Shown: positions 7,096 to 8,911 of the stretch, piece by piece
How positions within the stretch are numbered: the first letter of the stretch is position 1
Layout of the letters: each line of letters starts with the position of its first letter
Program-made: the position numbers and the translations under genes
Notes under the pieces: model-generated
What the model saw: only the letters and a program-made list of their open reading frames with translations
What the model was told of the DNA's origin: nothing
Database searches by the model: none
Assembly (NCBI GenBank): GCA_021297975.1
Contig: JAJTHO010000020.1
Coordinates: 1-8,911, forward strand
Direction of reading: 5' to 3'
DNA: 8,911 nucleotides
Source: Alphaproteobacteria bacterium
GTDB taxonomy: Bacteria > Pseudomonadota > Alphaproteobacteria > JAJTHO01

Positions 7096-7278
7096 CCTGC
7101 CCCACAGCCACCCCTTATTGCCCGCGCCAAAGATGCGGTTGACACAGATACACTCTACGATTACGGCGCAAACTATGTTGTGGCAGAAACTAGGGAATCC
7201 AGCCTCCGCATTATTCAGTTGCTGCTGAAACAGCTTGGACTGACTTCGGCGGTACATGATAAACCCCCAGAATTTTAG
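7096..7278 (+). pseudogene. C-terminal relic of a KefB/KefC-type cation:proton antiporter (RCK/TrkA-N domain)
   Basis: Fifteen bases after the ATPase stop, a 60-codon frame reads PLIARAKDAVDTDTL, YDYGANYVVAET, RESSLRIIQLLLKQLGL and ends in PPEF-stop. The elements I-A-R-A-K-D, L-Y-x-x-G-A, V-V-x-E-T and E-x-S-L match the end of the NAD-binding RCK_N (TrkA-N) domain of CPA2 K+/H+ antiporters such as KefB and KefC. These are normally about 550-650 residues with twelve or so membrane helices before this domain. Here the frame is closed by TAG at 7093 and has no start codon or Shine-Dalgarno site, so all the membrane part is missing. It is a decayed 3' end, probably left by a deletion that joined the end of the ATPase gene to the end of a neighbouring antiporter gene. 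The family call rests on recalled motif similarity over a short stretch. Confidence 0.5.
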
Positions 7279-7373
7279 GGCATGTGATCAATTGGGTAGT
7301 GGTCATCCAGCGACAGGTGCATAAATTTACGAGTTTGGAAGAATTTGAATACTGGGTTTGAAACAGTAAAATG

Positions 7374-7463
7374 GCGGTGGAAAACGCCTTCGGCTCAAAA
7401 TCATCTCTCGGAGTATTTCGATGACCTACTTTTGGCTACCGTAAAGCAATAAAGTTCCACCGC
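7374..7463. repeat. 9-bp inverted repeat bounding a 90-bp segment in the 199-bp gap
   Basis: GCGGTGGAA at 7374-7382 is exactly complemented by TTCCACCGC at 7455-7463. The interval 7279-7477 otherwise holds no gene I can support. The repeat lies between the antiporter relic and the 3' end of the methyltransferase gene, where a mobile-element scar would be expected, and it is followed by an AT palindrome (AAAAATATTTTT, 7464-7475). No target-site duplication is obvious, and a 9-bp match over this distance could be chance. Confidence 0.5.
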
Positions 7464-7477
7464 AAAAATATTTTTAT

Positions 7478-8824
7478 TCATCCCGTTTTGCGAACCTTTT
7501 CGACTGTCTTGATTTCCTGCTTGTCGTGTGCGCTTGTCTCATCTAGCGTTAGCAATCCACCAAGCTTCGGGTCGGCAAACAAATTAAACCCTTGTATAAT
7601 ATGCGTTTTATCATTTTTCACTGCTTGTGGTAGTTCCTCATCGAAAAGTGAAAGTGCTTTCACTTTCTGTTTGTATGTTTGCACCCCTACAAAATCCCCC
7701 ATCGGCTTAGTGCCGTGTTGGAATCGATGCAACATAGTTCTTAAAGCCTCAGGGCTGTTGTCACTGCCAATCCATGCTCTCCCTAACATATCGGCGGCTA
7801 CTAGCGTGGTACCCGAACCTGCGAAGCAATCTAAAACAATGTCACCCACGTTGCTCGATGCCTCTATAATCCTCTTTAAAAGATTAATGTTTTTCTCAGT
7901 TGGGTAGCCAGTAATGTGCGCCATTTGATTGTGTGCATCTCGGTAGTCCAGCCAAATATCTTGTACTGATACGCCATGGTTTTCGTCTAAATAGACCTTA
8001 CGTCTTGGATTGCCGTTTTTTGACCAGTAGATTTCACCTTTTGCGTCCAACTCATCCAATGTGGACGGTAGGAACTGCCAATGCTTGCCAAGCGGCGGCA
8101 TCATGCCGCGCCACTGCTTACCCGTTTCACCATTACGAACGCCTGGAGCGTGAATTGGTACCTTCATGTATCGTCGTCCCGTCTCAGGCTCGACGTATTG
8201 ATATTCCCGCGCACGCTCCTCCGTCCAAGGTTCGCACTGCTTATTCCACACGTACTGACTAGATTTTGTGTAAAATAAAATGTAATCAGATATGTTCCCA
8301 AACTGGTTTCGCGTATAGTTCTTTGGATTCGACTTTTTTCGCGTGATGCAATTCCGGAAATTGCTGAGTCCAAATATCTCATCCATCAGCAGCTTGACAT
8401 GAAATACCATCTTGGCGTCTAGGTGAATGTAGATAGAGCCGTCATCCGCTAGGATGCGATGTAAAAGAATTAGACGTTCTCGGATAAATTCCAAGTACTC
8501 CGCGCACTCGAAAACATCTTCGTAGGCATGAGACAATGTGCGTGAGTGAAATACCGTCTGTGTAGCATAAGGCGGGTCAATATAAACCAGTCTAACCTTG
8601 CCGCATACGTTATTGTCTTGGGCTAAGTGCGCCAAAGTTTCTAAGTTTTCCGCGAAGTAAAGTCGTTTCCTTAAATTGCTTCCAATAGTAGGGGCATACT
8701 CGAAGATACCTGGCGGAGTTGCTAGAACTTCTTCAACTGATTTTTTCCCAGGATAGCTGAGTAACACCGATTCAGCGTTTGACCGGATGTTCTTTTGAGG
8801 AGACCGAGGCGTGCCCGTTGCCAT
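7478..8824 (-). CDS. Site-specific DNA adenine methyltransferase (beta class, Mod/YhdJ-like)
   Basis: This 448-residue protein transfers a methyl group from S-adenosylmethionine to adenine (N6) in a specific DNA sequence. The catalytic motif IV, DPPY, is at residues 83-86 within VRLVYIDPPYATQ. The AdoMet-binding motif I, FAGSGTT, is at 334-340 after GYPTEKNINLLKRIIEASS (motif X region). The order IV then X-I defines the beta group. The middle section (about 160-300: RKKSNPKNYTRNQFG, KVPIHAPGVRNGETG, WLDYRDAHNQ) probably includes the target-recognition part. It is shorter than classical type III Mod subunits, so an orphan or type II-like enzyme fits better. The start has a strong AAGGAGGA site 6 nt upstream, overlapping the stop of the preceding gene, which indicates translational coupling. 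No restriction endonuclease follows downstream. The lower GC content compared with the ATPase suggests a different origin. The target sequence cannot be predicted. Confidence 0.5.
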   Translation of the reverse strand: MATGTPRSPQKNIRSNAESVLLSYPGKKSVEEVLATPPGIFEYAPTIGSNLRKRLYFAENLETLAHLAQDNNVCGKVRLVYIDPPYATQTVFHSRTLSHAYEDVFECAEYLEFIRERLILLHRILADDGSIYIHLDAKMVFHVKLLMDEIFGLSNFRNCITRKKSNPKNYTRNQFGNISDYILFYTKSSQYVWNKQCEPWTEERAREYQYVEPETGRRYMKVPIHAPGVRNGETGKQWRGMMPPLGKHWQFLPSTLDELDAKGEIYWSKNGNPRRKVYLDENHGVSVQDIWLDYRDAHNQMAHITGYPTEKNINLLKRIIEASSNVGDIVLDCFAGSGTTLVAADMLGRAWIGSDNSPEALRTMLHRFQHGTKPMGDFVGVQTYKQKVKALSLFDEELPQAVKNDKTHIIQGFNLFADPKLGGLLTLDETSAHDKQEIKTVEKVRKTG

Positions 8825-8836
8825 GCTTCGTCCTCC

Positions 8837-8911
8837 TTACGATTTAAGCCATTCAAGCGTCAGACGCTCAGGAATCATGCGTAGCGTTGCGACCATTACA
8901 CGGTCAGGGTA
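8837..8911 (-). CDS. 3' end of an unidentified gene upstream of the methyltransferase
   Basis: On the minus strand a frame is open from the window edge to TAA at 8837-8839 and encodes 24 residues, beginning YPDRVMVATLRM and ending ERLTLEWLKS. Its stop codon overlaps the methyltransferase Shine-Dalgarno sequence and lies 12 bp before that gene's ATG, the spacing of a coupled operon. The length is too short to assign a family. Given its position it could be a restriction enzyme, a controller protein or an unrelated island gene. Confidence 0.5.
   Translation of the reverse strand, partial: YPDRVMVATLRMIPERLTLEWLKS

Noticed and set aside
7284..7361. A short plus-strand frame reading VHKFTSLEEFEYWV near its end
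   Set aside because: It looks protein-like but is only 25 codons with a GTG start and no ribosome-binding site; I could not tie it to a transposase or any other family.

Overview
The window comes from a Gram-negative bacterium, most likely a member of the Pseudomonadota. It encodes an outer-membrane TonB-dependent receptor with a signal peptide, a DUF2946-type protein, UspE-like tandem universal stress proteins and a bacterial type II P-type ATPase. By eye the GC content is a little over 50% in the left and middle parts and lower in the methyltransferase at the right end. Nothing in the sequence fixes the genus.

Layout. (1) Positions 1-2509, minus strand: a small DUF2946-like protein (2129-2509), then a GC-rich hairpin, then a TonB-dependent receptor (start at 2065) that runs off the left edge only a few residues before its expected C-terminus. 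(2) Positions 2510-2760: a 251-bp divergent intergenic region with a perfect 8-bp-arm palindrome and two candidate promoters for the rightward genes. (3) Positions 2761-7278, plus strand: a compact stress and ion-transport cassette. It holds a UspE-like gene broken by an internal deletion and frameshift, an apparently intact tandem-domain universal stress protein, an 899-residue P-type cation ATPase, and directly behind it a 60-codon relic of a KefB/KefC-type cation:proton antiporter. (4) Positions 7279-7477: about 200 bp with no supported gene and a 9-bp inverted repeat. (5) Positions 7478-8911, minus strand: a beta-class DNA adenine methyltransferase, coupled to an upstream gene of which only the last 24 codons are visible.

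How they fit together. Receptor and DUF2946 protein look like one metal- or cofactor-uptake operon. The Usp-Usp-ATPase block resembles the pairing of universal stress proteins with a CtpF-type ATPase in the mycobacterial dormancy regulon; the antiporter relic suggests the ancestral cassette also carried a K+/H+ exchanger. The decay of two of the four cassette genes, and the abrupt change of strand and composition beside the relic, suggest that the methyltransferase module lies in a rearranged or horizontally acquired segment. I found no RNA gene, CRISPR array or intact insertion sequence.
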